A DNA stretch of 64,000 nucleotides from contig OW569367.1 in assembly GCA_937625935.1 (NCBI GenBank), positions 124,001-188,000 of the forward strand, written 5' to 3'. Made by a program: the position numbers and the translations under genes. Below the pieces are notes generated by a model, which was given only the letters and a program-made list of their open reading frames with translations, searched no databases and was not told where the DNA came from. This document shows, in pieces, positions 9,390 to 18,763 of the stretch; within the stretch, counting starts at the first letter, position 1, and every line of letters starts with the position of its first letter. The DNA is from Tetramitus jugosus (taxonomy: Eukaryota; Heterolobosea; Eutetramitea; Acrasida; Vahlkampfiidae).

Positions 9390-9450
9390 CGTTTTCTCAT
9401 TCCAAAAAGAGTTCGAATTGGATCGCTTTCGATTGCAGGTATTCACAAGT

Positions 9451-10265
9451 TTATTGCACAAATACCAAGTAAGATATAAACAAATAGAATAATACAACTG
9501 GATAAACACTTAAGAGCTGTCTATCTTGATGCACACTGGTAGATACGAGTGTGCTACTGCTGACAACACTCCAAGTGCATGCAGCTATCGATAGCATCAA
9601 TCGAACAAGCCAAAATTTCATGAACAGAAAAACTATGGAGCAAACCACCAGTGGAAACACACAGTAGCCCAGCACACAAACACTCTGGAAGAAGGAAATT
9701 TTCCCACCGAGCAATTGAGCATTGATCGTTACAATGGCACTGCCTATCCAAACAATGACAAACACTCCACCAAAAACAATACCAGATTGACCCGTCTTGG
9801 CATTCACACCCATACAACTATTCATTCATTCATTCAAACAACACACACAAATACAATTGAATTTAGCACCCTCAAACATTTCTCCGACTGTCAAGAAAAA
9901 GCAGAGTGATCTTTGAACGAACCAAGCAACATGAATAGTGACGTCTATTCACTCGTTGTTCACCAAAAGATTCCCACAACACACATAAAACAAACACATT
10001 GACACACGTACGTTGCTAATATCAAACAAAATAAGAGTGGACCCCATAGATCCCAATCGCGCAACTCATTGGCACTATTCTCTGTCCACTTTGGTATCAA
10101 AACAGCTCTACACTTTCGAAGGATACTGTGCAGATCTCTCCAAATGGTCGTGTACACTGGTTCTTCCAAAGTACTGCTCATCATGTATTCATTGTTGCCG
10201 CCTGTAGCAATATCGATCGAGTGATCACCAGTGGTTGATATTGTGTCCATATGATCTTCATTCAT
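9451..10265 (-). CDS. YIPF6: YIPF6-like Yip1-domain Golgi membrane protein (two exons)
   Basis: Exon 1 is 10265-10012 and exon 2 is 9817-9451, separated by a 194-nt GTACGT...ATAG intron; the joined product is 206 residues. Exon 1 carries LEEPVYTTIWRDL and LRDWDLWGPLLFCLILAT, and exon 2 carries VFVIVWIGSAIVT, LLGGKISFFQSVCVLGY and a final helix around YPVVLFYLFIS. These match YIPF6 in order and spacing. Five hydrophobic segments are expected, with one formed across the splice junction. Yip1-family proteins sit in the Golgi/ER membrane and bind Rab GTPases during vesicle budding. The region after the splice (CMGVNAKTGQSGIVFGG) is slightly different from the animal sequence. Confidence 0.88.
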
Positions 10266-10653
10266 TGTTCGTTTGATTGTTTTTTTGGAGTCTCAAGAAT
10301 TATTTTTGCTTTTCTCTTATCGAAATGATTTTATTTCACCCACATTAGCAGACGACGTGAGCTTGGATGAGATGTCAAAAGCAATCCTGATGGCCTCAAC
10401 TTGACAAATTCTGTATTTAAAAAAAACATGGGACGTTTACCAAGCTTCGACAATCTTCATGTCTCATGAGAAACGATTGTTACAGTCTTTGAGACGTCCC
10501 CGAGCAACAGCCTCCAGTCGTCTTATCCATTTCGTGCAACGAGCAAGTCATCACTCTGAGTGGAATACTGTCGTCAGCAACATTTCCATTTTATTCCTCT
10601 GAGGGATGGAATCAAAACAAAAACCACAAACAAAAACAAGAAGATAATTGAAA
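10266..10653. other. Divergent intergenic region with a dyad
   Basis: This 388-bp promoter region lies between YIPF6 (-) and the PPR gene (+). No coding sequence is convincing. It contains a nested inverted repeat: GGGACGT 10430-10436 with ACGTCCC 10494-10500, enclosing ACAATC 10450-10455 with GATTGT 10475-10480. The two 13-nt internal loops are symmetric. It could be a transcribed hairpin or paired protein-binding sites. Confidence 0.4.
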
Positions 10654-13479
10654 ATGCAAACGTGGTTGCGACAACAAAAGAAGCACAGCGTAATGCTCGC
10701 TTCTTCTCACACACTCAAGCAACATTCATCATTATCTCCACTGTTGTTCATTCACATGACTCAATATCATTCACAGTGCACTCATCAATTCAACACTGCA
10801 ATCAATCCAATTCATCATAGACATCATGATGATATCAATGCCATCTATGGCAACATGAAGAATCATAATGGTGATGACGATGAGAAGCACATGTCAAAAT
10901 ATGCACAACACAAGGTGGATGGAATGATGATGGATCATGATGATGATGACCAAGCAGAATTGTCATCATCATCATCCTATTATGATCAAAATGGATATTA
11001 TTATGACATGATTCGAGATGAATATGCAAATGATGCTGATGATGTTGTGTTGGAACAATCCAATGATGAAACAACAAATGACACGAACAACAGTAACAAC
11101 AATGAAAATGATGATGATTATTGGAATGATGATACATTCATGAGTGACGATGATCTGAGAGCAGTAGCAAAGAGAAGCAAAAGGAGAACATCATCCATTG
11201 ATGAATTGTATGAGGATCATCAACAACCAATGAACAATAGCGATCAATCGAATCATCAAGTTGAAAAAGTGATTCATGGTTTGAGACAAAGACATCAATT
11301 GAAGAGTGCAATGGAACTGTACATGAAAACGACTCATTCATCAGATACAGTACAACAACAACAACAACAACGTAGTCGCAATCATCACCATCAACAAAAA
11401 CCTCTAGAGAGACCGCAACAACAAGTCACATTCCGTCCATCTGCCACTCTCATTTATCAACTATTGAAAGCATTGAGTAGTGAAAGTGTTTTGCACAATA
11501 ACAATAATTACAGATATAACAGTAGTAGTAGTAGTAGAGGAGGTAGTGGTGGTGATACGAGTGAAAAAATGAATCGCTCTTGGATTCAAAAACATGCAAA
11601 AATATTGTTGCATGATTTGTTCAACGACTCCATTGTCAATACTGCTTCAATTGAATATGAGGAGATGGCTGTCGATGAGAGTGGTGGTGATGGTGATGAT
11701 ATTGGCCTGAGTAGTAGTAGTAGTAGTAGCTCGAATGCTCTTCTTCGATTGAGATTTAGATCGTTGAGTCAGAGCATGACACTATTGAATGATTTTCATG
11801 CAAGTTTTGCACTGTTTGAACAATTGCTTCAATCTATTGATATGGCACCTGATGGTGACTTGCCGTCCAATGCACTCGAGAGACTGGAGAACAGATTAGG
11901 AGTGAGCCTATCGGATTTTCATGCCACAGTAGATTCATTGATGAATCAAGCTGTGAGTGCAGCAATTGAGAGCTCATCCAACAAGAGTTCAAGTGAGAGA
12001 TTGTGGGCCTCTGCTCAAGTAGCAATCGATCGTGTCACGACAGTTGATAGTCGAGCGTCATTTACAACACAAGAGCAAACACAAATCGTTTCCAAAACAT
12101 TGTCTCTCTATCAATTCTACAAGGATGTGATGAAGGTTCCACACCCGCGTGCACATCCAAGCACAGTCGTGGACAGAGTACTGGTGTCGAAACGAATGCT
12201 CTACTCGATCCTATCCTCTGTGATCAAGGTTACCAATGCGACACACTCAAACTTTATTATGAGAGTATGTGCGTTGGATTTGGATCGATACAACATGAGT
12301 GACCAAATGACTATGAGTGACTTGGAACTGATTGTTCAAGTGTGCATCAGATTGCGCATGCCACTCGGTTCATTCTTTGCTCTCTATGAAAAGAAGAAGA
12401 GATGGGCGAATGAGACTGGAAACCCATTTGAACCTACACCCCAGTTGTTAGAGTACATGGTCACTGCCTATGTTCAAAGTCGTTATCCGAACTCCATGGA
12501 GAGGTGTATTGAGATTGTGAATCAAATGCGTAACACTTATCACATGAATATTAGTCAACACGTGTTTACATCAATATTGAAGCTAATGATTAGCAAGGAT
12601 ATGTTTGCTGAAGCCTATTTGTTCTTTGAGTCAGCCAGGCAACATCTTACTGTTCGAAATGAAGATATCTCACCTACGTTGTGGTTCCAAATGATGCGAT
12701 GCTGTACTCAGGACAAGAATGTAGAACAAGCACGGATATATTTTAATGAAGCAATGAGCGGGAGAATAGATGCAAGTGTTGTGGTTGCTTACACCAACAT
12801 GATTACTCCGAGAGAGGCCGAAGAGTTGTTGCGTGGTCTGTTCTTCAACAATCCCTCACGGAAATATGAATTCATGCGCAATACACCCTTGCTCGTGGCT
12901 CAATACATTGAAATGGTGTTTTTAACAAAGGGTTTTGATGAGGCTTTTAAGCTGGCCAAGGTCTTGCTACCGAAAGTGATTGACTTTTCGAAATCGATGG
13001 GTAAGAATGTGTTGAATATTGCACCTATCCAAAACACGCTCATATCCATTTGTATCAAGAGCAAAGAATACAAGCGAGCTCGAAACATTTACAAGATGAT
13101 GAAACCAGAGCATCGTACCATTGGCACTTACAACAGAATGATTGTTGTGTGTAGTCGACTGGGAGACTTGCAAACAGGTATTAATCTCTTAAAGGAGATG
13201 ATCACATTCAAGTTGAAGATTGATGTCAACTTCCTCCACAATTACTTGGCAATGTTCGAGACAGCAGGTGACGGAAGAACGGGAAGGGCTCAATGGCAGT
13301 ACCTCTACGAACAAGTGCCATGGATTCGCAACGTGTTTAAACTGTCGGGAGAACTGAGAAACGAGGGTTGGGTCCATGACAGTGATAATGCCAATTTGCC
13401 TCTCATCGAAAAGAAGGTACGAGGCTTGGTCAATCTCTCCCTGTTCCCATCCTCTATCCATCCTGACATTGAAATATAA
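10654..13479 (+). CDS. Pentatricopeptide/TPR-like helical repeat protein
   Basis: 941 residues from the first in-frame ATG. The N-terminal third is low complexity (His, Asp, Asn, Ser, Gln tracts) after a basic, hydroxylated start (MQTWLRQQKKHSVMLASSHTLK) that could be a mitochondrial presequence. From about residue 600, 35-residue helical hairpins recur: LLEYMVTAYVQSRYPNSMER, FTSILKLMISKDMFAEAYLF, IQNTLISICIKSKEYKRARN and TYNRMIVVCSRLGDLQTGIN. These look like PPR repeats. PPR proteins bind organellar RNA and act in its processing, editing or translation. Mitochondrial RNA binding is therefore likely but inferred. It is followed after 150 bp by the NMD3-like gene. Confidence 0.75.
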   Translation: MQTWLRQQKKHSVMLASSHTLKQHSSLSPLLFIHMTQYHSQCTHQFNTAINPIHHRHHDDINAIYGNMKNHNGDDDEKHMSKYAQHKVDGMMMDHDDDDQAELSSSSSYYDQNGYYYDMIRDEYANDADDVVLEQSNDETTNDTNNSNNNENDDDYWNDDTFMSDDDLRAVAKRSKRRTSSIDELYEDHQQPMNNSDQSNHQVEKVIHGLRQRHQLKSAMELYMKTTHSSDTVQQQQQQRSRNHHHQQKPLERPQQQVTFRPSATLIYQLLKALSSESVLHNNNNYRYNSSSSSRGGSGGDTSEKMNRSWIQKHAKILLHDLFNDSIVNTASIEYEEMAVDESGGDGDDIGLSSSSSSSSNALLRLRFRSLSQSMTLLNDFHASFALFEQLLQSIDMAPDGDLPSNALERLENRLGVSLSDFHATVDSLMNQAVSAAIESSSNKSSSERLWASAQVAIDRVTTVDSRASFTTQEQTQIVSKTLSLYQFYKDVMKVPHPRAHPSTVVDRVLVSKRMLYSILSSVIKVTNATHSNFIMRVCALDLDRYNMSDQMTMSDLELIVQVCIRLRMPLGSFFALYEKKKRWANETGNPFEPTPQLLEYMVTAYVQSRYPNSMERCIEIVNQMRNTYHMNISQHVFTSILKLMISKDMFAEAYLFFESARQHLTVRNEDISPTLWFQMMRCCTQDKNVEQARIYFNEAMSGRIDASVVVAYTNMITPREAEELLRGLFFNNPSRKYEFMRNTPLLVAQYIEMVFLTKGFDEAFKLAKVLLPKVIDFSKSMGKNVLNIAPIQNTLISICIKSKEYKRARNIYKMMKPEHRTIGTYNRMIVVCSRLGDLQTGINLLKEMITFKLKIDVNFLHNYLAMFETAGDGRTGRAQWQYLYEQVPWIRNVFKLSGELRNEGWVHDSDNANLPLIEKKVRGLVNLSLFPSSIHPDIEI

Positions 13480-13631
13480 CAAAAATGAACCATCATCAGC
13501 CCAACAATGCTGCCTGTCCTCAAAAAGATTGAACCTGTTTTTCGCAACTTGAACAAAAAATTTTCACCACCAACAAACAACAAAATCACACCATATCAAC
13601 ACCAAAGCGATTGAAATCCAGTAATTCGATC

Positions 13632-14990
13632 ATGGCCAAGCCAAAAAACAAGGGTAACAATCTCACCAAGAAACACAAGAAGCATCCACCACAAAAGAAT
13701 TTCTCCGGCGGCGGTGGCGGCAGTTCCAAAAAAAGAAAACGTGAAGATTCTCCGGATGCTGTTTCCTTTTCCAACAAGGGCAACTACGGTGCGAGCAAGA
13801 AGGCCAAGTCACAAAATGCACCATCTCGTGACTATGAGAATGATGAGCCTGCCTCTATTGTATACATTCGTCAACGAGTGCCCCATCGACGTCTTCTCTT
13901 CTTTATTGAACAAGCACTGATGAAGCACAACTTTGGTCTGCATAGACAACTGGATCCACCTCAAGTGCAAGTCTCTCCACAGCACAATCAACTCATGTTG
14001 AGCTTCTCTGGTGCCAATCATGCCAAAAAGTGTGTCAATCTATTGAATGCACTATTGCCAGTCAATCATACGAGTGATGGAAGTGGTGGTGGTGGTGGTG
14101 GCAGTAGTGGCAGTGGTGGAGGAAGTGGCAACAGTGGTACCTCTTCTGAACAAACAAACTTTACAGCTGAAGTTGCTCCCATCTGCATTGGTGATCTCGT
14201 TGTGCTGCCACCTAGCTTGTACACGAGCATGGGTCAGTTTGGTCCCATTGTTCTCTGCTGGAGAATCAATGAAACTCTCTCATTTATCAATGTAGAGAAT
14301 TTAAGAGTAGGTGAAATTACTTCCTATCACTACTTTAACACCAAGGACAGCAATCAAAAAACATTCCGATCTCTAATGACGGACAAGAATTTGATTGAGT
14401 ACACTGTGATTGATGTAGAAAAGGTGATGACAACAAAGGGCAACAATAATGATAGAGTTGTGTTCAAGAATGGAAAATTCGAATTGGCTGAAGTATCCAT
14501 CTGCAAGACGAGTGAACTGGGTCAGAGCGATGCCATTATTCAAGTCAAGAGTCACTTGGGTGCAGTTCTTCAAGCAGGTGACAGAGTATTGGGATATGAT
14601 TTACAGAATGCCAACTTGAATAATGAACATTTGGAAGGCAGTGCATACAAGCATGTCAATCTACCTGATGTTGTTCTCGTGAGAAAGATTTATGACAAGC
14701 CAAAGAGAAGATACTGGTTGTTGAAGCCAGGTGCTGTCCATGCATGCTCCAACGATGAAGATTATGAGCAATTTTTGGACGAGTTGGAAGATGATGAAGA
14801 AATGAGAAAGAAGGTGAACATGTACCGTGATCCTAACTATGCCAAGAAGAATCCACAACTCGAATCAGTAGGTGATGATGATGATGAAATTGTAGATGGT
14901 GATGGTGATGTTGAATTGGAAGATGGATGGAAGAATGTACCTCATGTGCGCCTGGAGGAATTGTTGGACAGCTTGTCACTCTCCTTCTGA
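13632..14990 (+). CDS. NMD3-like ribosome-export protein lacking the zinc-binding N-terminus
   Basis: 452 residues. Residues about 75-450 align in order with the central and C-terminal parts of NMD3: a segment VPHRRLLFFIEQALMKHNF, the eIF5A-like part around VAPICIGDLVVLPPSL, then LAEVSICKTSELG, HLGAVLQAGDRVLGYDL, LPDVVLVRKIYD, and the acidic FLDELEDDEEMRKKVNMYRD plus VRLEELLDSL tail. Canonical NMD3 starts with about 160 residues holding four CxxC pairs that bind zinc and the 60S subunit. Here they are replaced by a short Lys/Gly-rich, NLS-like tail. Only 150 bp separate it from the upstream gene, so a hidden 5' exon is unlikely. NMD3 carries nascent 60S subunits out of the nucleus through CRM1. 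This may be a divergent paralogue. Confidence 0.85.
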   Translation: MAKPKNKGNNLTKKHKKHPPQKNFSGGGGGSSKKRKREDSPDAVSFSNKGNYGASKKAKSQNAPSRDYENDEPASIVYIRQRVPHRRLLFFIEQALMKHNFGLHRQLDPPQVQVSPQHNQLMLSFSGANHAKKCVNLLNALLPVNHTSDGSGGGGGGSSGSGGGSGNSGTSSEQTNFTAEVAPICIGDLVVLPPSLYTSMGQFGPIVLCWRINETLSFINVENLRVGEITSYHYFNTKDSNQKTFRSLMTDKNLIEYTVIDVEKVMTTKGNNNDRVVFKNGKFELAEVSICKTSELGQSDAIIQVKSHLGAVLQAGDRVLGYDLQNANLNNEHLEGSAYKHVNLPDVVLVRKIYDKPKRRYWLLKPGAVHACSNDEDYEQFLDELEDDEEMRKKVNMYRDPNYAKKNPQLESVGDDDDEIVDGDGDVELEDGWKNVPHVRLEELLDSLSLSF

Positions 14991-15550
14991 GTGAGAGACC
15001 CAACATTCCATCATGAATCAGAAACACACAATACAATAAAGATAATCTGCCACAGTCTCCGACGACACTGAAAGGTATTCATTACCAATTTTGCTCAATT
15101 GGAATTCCTGTGGCGGACCTTGTCAAGGAATGCGTTTGCGACAGGTTGTCCTTTCGCTTTCCGTAACTCTGCCGCCACACGCCCCAAAAAAACGCAATTA
15201 GAACGTGCTTCCCGGAACAAAAAAAATCCAACATTACGCTTCAGAAGAACGCTGCCAAGCTGTGAGCCGGACCACGACAATATATCAACAACAATAACAA
15301 ACCCACCCATTCTACGTATCCTCATCACCTCCACCATCATTTTTTTTCTGCACCTTATTGAACATATTCTATTGATCTGGCAACATAAAGCAAGGTCATT
15401 TATCATGCTGCTGATCTCACAACAACAACAACAACAACAACAAGAAGAAGAAGTGTCATTTTGATCATCTATTCCTCCTCCTCTATATTTTTTACATATT
15501 TATTGCCCTTCCAACGATACACCACCATATATCAATCATCATAAGCAGTC
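14991..15550. other. Intergenic region with inverted repeat and simple repeats
   Basis: This 560-bp stretch between two plus-strand genes has no convincing gene. It holds a polyadenylation-type AATAAA (15035-15040) for the NMD3-like gene. A perfect 8-bp pair TGTGGCGG 15109-15116 / CCGCCACA 15172-15179 encloses small hairpins (CCTTgtcAAGG and GACAggtTGTC). A CAA tract lies at about 15420-15441. The rest is A/C-rich leader-like sequence before calpain-7. Confidence 0.4.
15035..15040 (+). terminator. AATAAA polyadenylation-type signal after NMD3-like gene
   Basis: AATAAA is 45 nt after the stop codon, a typical position for a eukaryotic 3'-end signal. Confidence 0.45.
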
Positions 15551-18500
15551 ATGAGTTCCCATAATCACCATCACCATCATCATTATAATCATCATCATCA
15601 CAATCAACAGCAACACCACAATAGTAGTAGTAGTAGTACTAGTAGTCATAACAATCATCATAATCCTGTGCATAATCCTCATCAGTATCATCATCACCAT
15701 CCAATTCAACAACAACAACAACAGCAACAGCACCCTACACACCATCCTATACACCACCATGGTGATGAACAACGCATGAACAAAACACCTTCTCCCACCA
15801 TAATGCCCCACCATCATCATCATCATCATCACTCTAATCCTAGTCCGATATCATCATCACCTCCACCACCACAATCACAACCACCACAGGTACAAACAGA
15901 TGAGAGTATTGCATTGGCAGAGGACGATTATGTGATGAGTGAGTGGCAGAGAGGATTCGAAATGGCTACTCAAGCATCCAAGAGTGATGATGCCAAGGAA
16001 GTTTGTACACGAAGTCTGTACATTGAATCGATTGAAGTCTTGTTGACACTGAAGCGAAGATTTAATTTGATGGATGTGTGTCTCAATCAACTATTGATGT
16101 TTATGATTGAACGAGCAGAGCAACAACCATCATTTCCACTGTTATCATCATCCCCTTCTCCTACACCATTATCTTTTTCATCTACTGCATCGACTGCATC
16201 TTCCTCTACTTCTTCATTGTCAGTGAAGTCATCTCTATCATCCATTTTCAAGAGAAAGAGTTCCATTGGCCATCATCATACTCACAATAATAGTAGTGAT
16301 GATCATGATGGTAGTTTACTCTCTGTTCCCAAATCAAGTAGTAGTAGTAGTATGAGTAGTATGAGTGGTATGAGTAGTAAGATGTTATCATCACCGAGAT
16401 CACCATTGTCCTCTGGTGTTTATCATGGTGTGGGACCTCATCCCACGAGCACTGCTGCTGCTACTACTTCAAATATATTCAGTAGTGGTGGTGGTGGTAG
16501 CAGTGAAAGTTGTGGAAAGTTTGTGACGGAAAAGATTGCTGCGTTCACAACAGCGAGAGCCATTTCGTTTGATGAGAAAAAGTGTTTGGCCAATGCGTAT
16601 GAGTGGTACATGTTATCTGCTCATTTTTCTGTGGATCTAGTGGGCAAATACATGCCCCACAATGCTTCTCTCAAGCGCAACATCATGTCAGTGATGGATC
16701 GTATCGATCAGTTGAAACCGTTCAAGAGACAACGACAGTACAATCCACTGTTGGACATGTCAATCAACATTGTGTCCAATATGCCAACAAAGAGTGAGAT
16801 TAAGGTATTGAGAGAGACGTCGACCATTAATCAATCAGTTTATCTACCATTTACGTCGAGTGATGAAGAAGAGGCAAACAAGAATGCCTATGCAATGCCC
16901 GTGTCCAAAGATTCAATGTTCTCAGATCCCATGGGAATGATTCACTTGAGTGTCAATCAAAAGAAGCGATTTCACAGTTGGAAGAGACCCAGTGAGTTCA
17001 TGTCGAATCATCCCAAGGTACTCACATTCCCATCTGCACTCTCTGTTCGTCAATCTGTGATCACAAATTGTTCCCTCGTGTCATCGCTGTGTGTTGCTGC
17101 CGCGTACGAACAAAAGTTTAATATGCCGTTGGTAACTAGTCTCATCTATCCACAGAGAAACGGGAAACCAGTGTACAGTCCCAGTGGAAAATATTTGATC
17201 AAGTTGCATTTTAATGCTGTGCCTCGAAAGGTGATCATTGATGACTACATTCCAGTCGATGCAAGCAACAACATTTTATGTACGCACAGTACGACAATGG
17301 ATCTTTGGCCTACGTTGATCGAGAAGGCATACATGAAACTGCACGGTGGCTACAGTTTCCCTGGTTCGAATTCTGCAATTGATTTGCATGTTCTGACTGG
17401 ATGGTATCCGGAGCAGATTGTGTTTCCTAAGTCGAAAAAACAACAGCAACCACCGTTTGATATATCGAGTGTGTGGACTCGTGTGACTGATGGATGGAAA
17501 CTAGGTGCATGTCTGATGACTGTGAGCACAGGTGTCGATAAGAGCATAGAAAGTGTAGGTCTGGAGACAAATCATGCGTATGCTGTCATGGATGTCGTTT
17601 CTACTTCCTGTGGCAAGCGATTGTTGCAGGTGAAGAATCCGTGGATGAAGCGACGGTGGAATGGACGATACAGTCCCAATGATTCACAGAACTGGACACC
17701 CAGTTTACAACGAGAACTGAACTATGACATGTTGGGTGAACTACAGCAGGACAATGGTATATTTTGGATTGATTTAGAATCGTTGATGCAATATTTTGCT
17801 GTCATGCACTTGTCATGGAATCCTAGGTTGTTTAAATTCAGGCGCACAGTGCACGAACAGTGGGACACGTCTCAACGCAGTTCGCTGTGTCGATTGGATC
17901 ACTTCTCAATCGGATGGAATCCGCAGTATAGAGTGCGCATATTTGGTAGTAGTTCATTTTGGGTCATGCTGCACAAGCATTGGACATCGATGGAGCAACG
18001 TAATATCGATTTCATAACGTTTCATGTGTACAAATTAGATCAGAGACAAAACAAGTTTACTAGGTTGGTTGTGGACGATGATTGCCAAGTGATTAGTCAA
18101 GGCCAATATATCAATGATCCTCATTACAGAGTGTGCATCAACACTCCCAAGGAGGATTTGTGGCACGAGTACATGATTGTCATATCGCAATTCAAGGAAC
18201 TATCGCCAATCACATTCTCTCTCAATGTGGCCAGCGTGCAGGACTGTACGCTGGATGCTGTGCCGTACATTGATCAGAGACCACCATCACAAGTGATTGT
18301 ATGCAGTGGGCAATGGGATCAATATCATTGTGGTGGCAGTGTCAATGATGCTGTCACATATAGGAACAATCCTCAGTATCTGCTCACTGTGTCAGAGAGA
18401 GCCGCAAGTGTTCGTCTGTGGTTGGATACGGATTCTGAGGCAGTGTTTGTCAACATCATGGTCTTCAAGAACAATGGCCAGCGAGTTGAACTGCCCGTCG

Positions 18501-18682
18501 ATCGTATTCTCTATGCCACGAGTGGAAAGTATAGACAAGGATTCTGTGCATGCACAATGGAACGAGTAGAACCAAATGAGAGTCTCACAGTTGTTGTCTC
18601 CACGTTCCAGCGCAATCAATACGCGAGATTCAATCTGTGGGCCGAAACAAACGATGTGCCAGTGTTTCTGGACGCCATATAA
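15551..18682 (+). CDS. CAPN7: Calpain-7 (PalB-type) cysteine protease
   Basis: 1043 residues. The first 110 are His/Gln/Asn/Pro repeats. An MIT-like helical region follows (about residues 125-180 and 350-400) with Ser-rich inserts. The calpain CysPc domain spans about 465-770: catalytic Cys507 (TNCSLVSSL), His675 (ETNHAYAVMD) and Asn696 (VKNPWMKRRW) are all present, with PRKVIIDDYIPVD, LIEKAYMKLHGGY and GIFWIDLESLMQYF as in animal CAPN7. Two C-terminal C2-like calpain domains follow (770-1043). CAPN7/PalB acts with ESCRT-III on endosomes and in ambient-pH signalling. It lacks EF hands. The start is the first ATG, directly preceding the His tract. Confidence 0.92.
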   Translation: MSSHNHHHHHHYNHHHHNQQQHHNSSSSSTSSHNNHHNPVHNPHQYHHHHPIQQQQQQQQHPTHHPIHHHGDEQRMNKTPSPTIMPHHHHHHHHSNPSPISSSPPPPQSQPPQVQTDESIALAEDDYVMSEWQRGFEMATQASKSDDAKEVCTRSLYIESIEVLLTLKRRFNLMDVCLNQLLMFMIERAEQQPSFPLLSSSPSPTPLSFSSTASTASSSTSSLSVKSSLSSIFKRKSSIGHHHTHNNSSDDHDGSLLSVPKSSSSSSMSSMSGMSSKMLSSPRSPLSSGVYHGVGPHPTSTAAATTSNIFSSGGGGSSESCGKFVTEKIAAFTTARAISFDEKKCLANAYEWYMLSAHFSVDLVGKYMPHNASLKRNIMSVMDRIDQLKPFKRQRQYNPLLDMSINIVSNMPTKSEIKVLRETSTINQSVYLPFTSSDEEEANKNAYAMPVSKDSMFSDPMGMIHLSVNQKKRFHSWKRPSEFMSNHPKVLTFPSALSVRQSVITNCSLVSSLCVAAAYEQKFNMPLVTSLIYPQRNGKPVYSPSGKYLIKLHFNAVPRKVIIDDYIPVDASNNILCTHSTTMDLWPTLIEKAYMKLHGGYSFPGSNSAIDLHVLTGWYPEQIVFPKSKKQQQPPFDISSVWTRVTDGWKLGACLMTVSTGVDKSIESVGLETNHAYAVMDVVSTSCGKRLLQVKNPWMKRRWNGRYSPNDSQNWTPSLQRELNYDMLGELQQDNGIFWIDLESLMQYFAVMHLSWNPRLFKFRRTVHEQWDTSQRSSLCRLDHFSIGWNPQYRVRIFGSSSFWVMLHKHWTSMEQRNIDFITFHVYKLDQRQNKFTRLVVDDDCQVISQGQYINDPHYRVCINTPKEDLWHEYMIVISQFKELSPITFSLNVASVQDCTLDAVPYIDQRPPSQVIVCSGQWDQYHCGGSVNDAVTYRNNPQYLLTVSERAASVRLWLDTDSEAVFVNIMVFKNNGQRVELPVDRILYATSGKYRQGFCACTMERVEPNESLTVVVSTFQRNQYARFNLWAETNDVPVFLDAI

Positions 18683-18703
18683 AAACAACCAATTTTTTCT
18701 CGC

Positions 18704-18709
18704 AATAAA
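18704..18709 (+). terminator. AATAAA polyadenylation-type signal after calpain-7
   Basis: AATAAA is 22 nt after the calpain-7 stop, in the 81-bp gap before the convergent MFAP1-like gene. Confidence 0.45.
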
Positions 18710-18763
18710 GTGAGCATCGTGATTTACACACGACGTGATCTATCACGGAATTGTTTCAATCAT

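Noticed and set aside
15419-15441. Tandem CAA repeats as a possible CRISPR or satellite
   Set aside because: Pure trinucleotide microsatellite without spacers, in a eukaryotic genome.
15099-15464. Plus-strand open frame of 121 codons ending in a Gln/Glu tract
   Set aside because: It overlaps the structured and A/C-rich leader of calpain-7, and its sequence is not like an ordered protein; the Gln run is simply the CAA repeat.
15539-15832. Minus-strand frame rich in Met and Ile
   Set aside because: It is the antisense reading of the CAT/CAC histidine tract; similar artefacts occur at 21686, 23613 and 29405.
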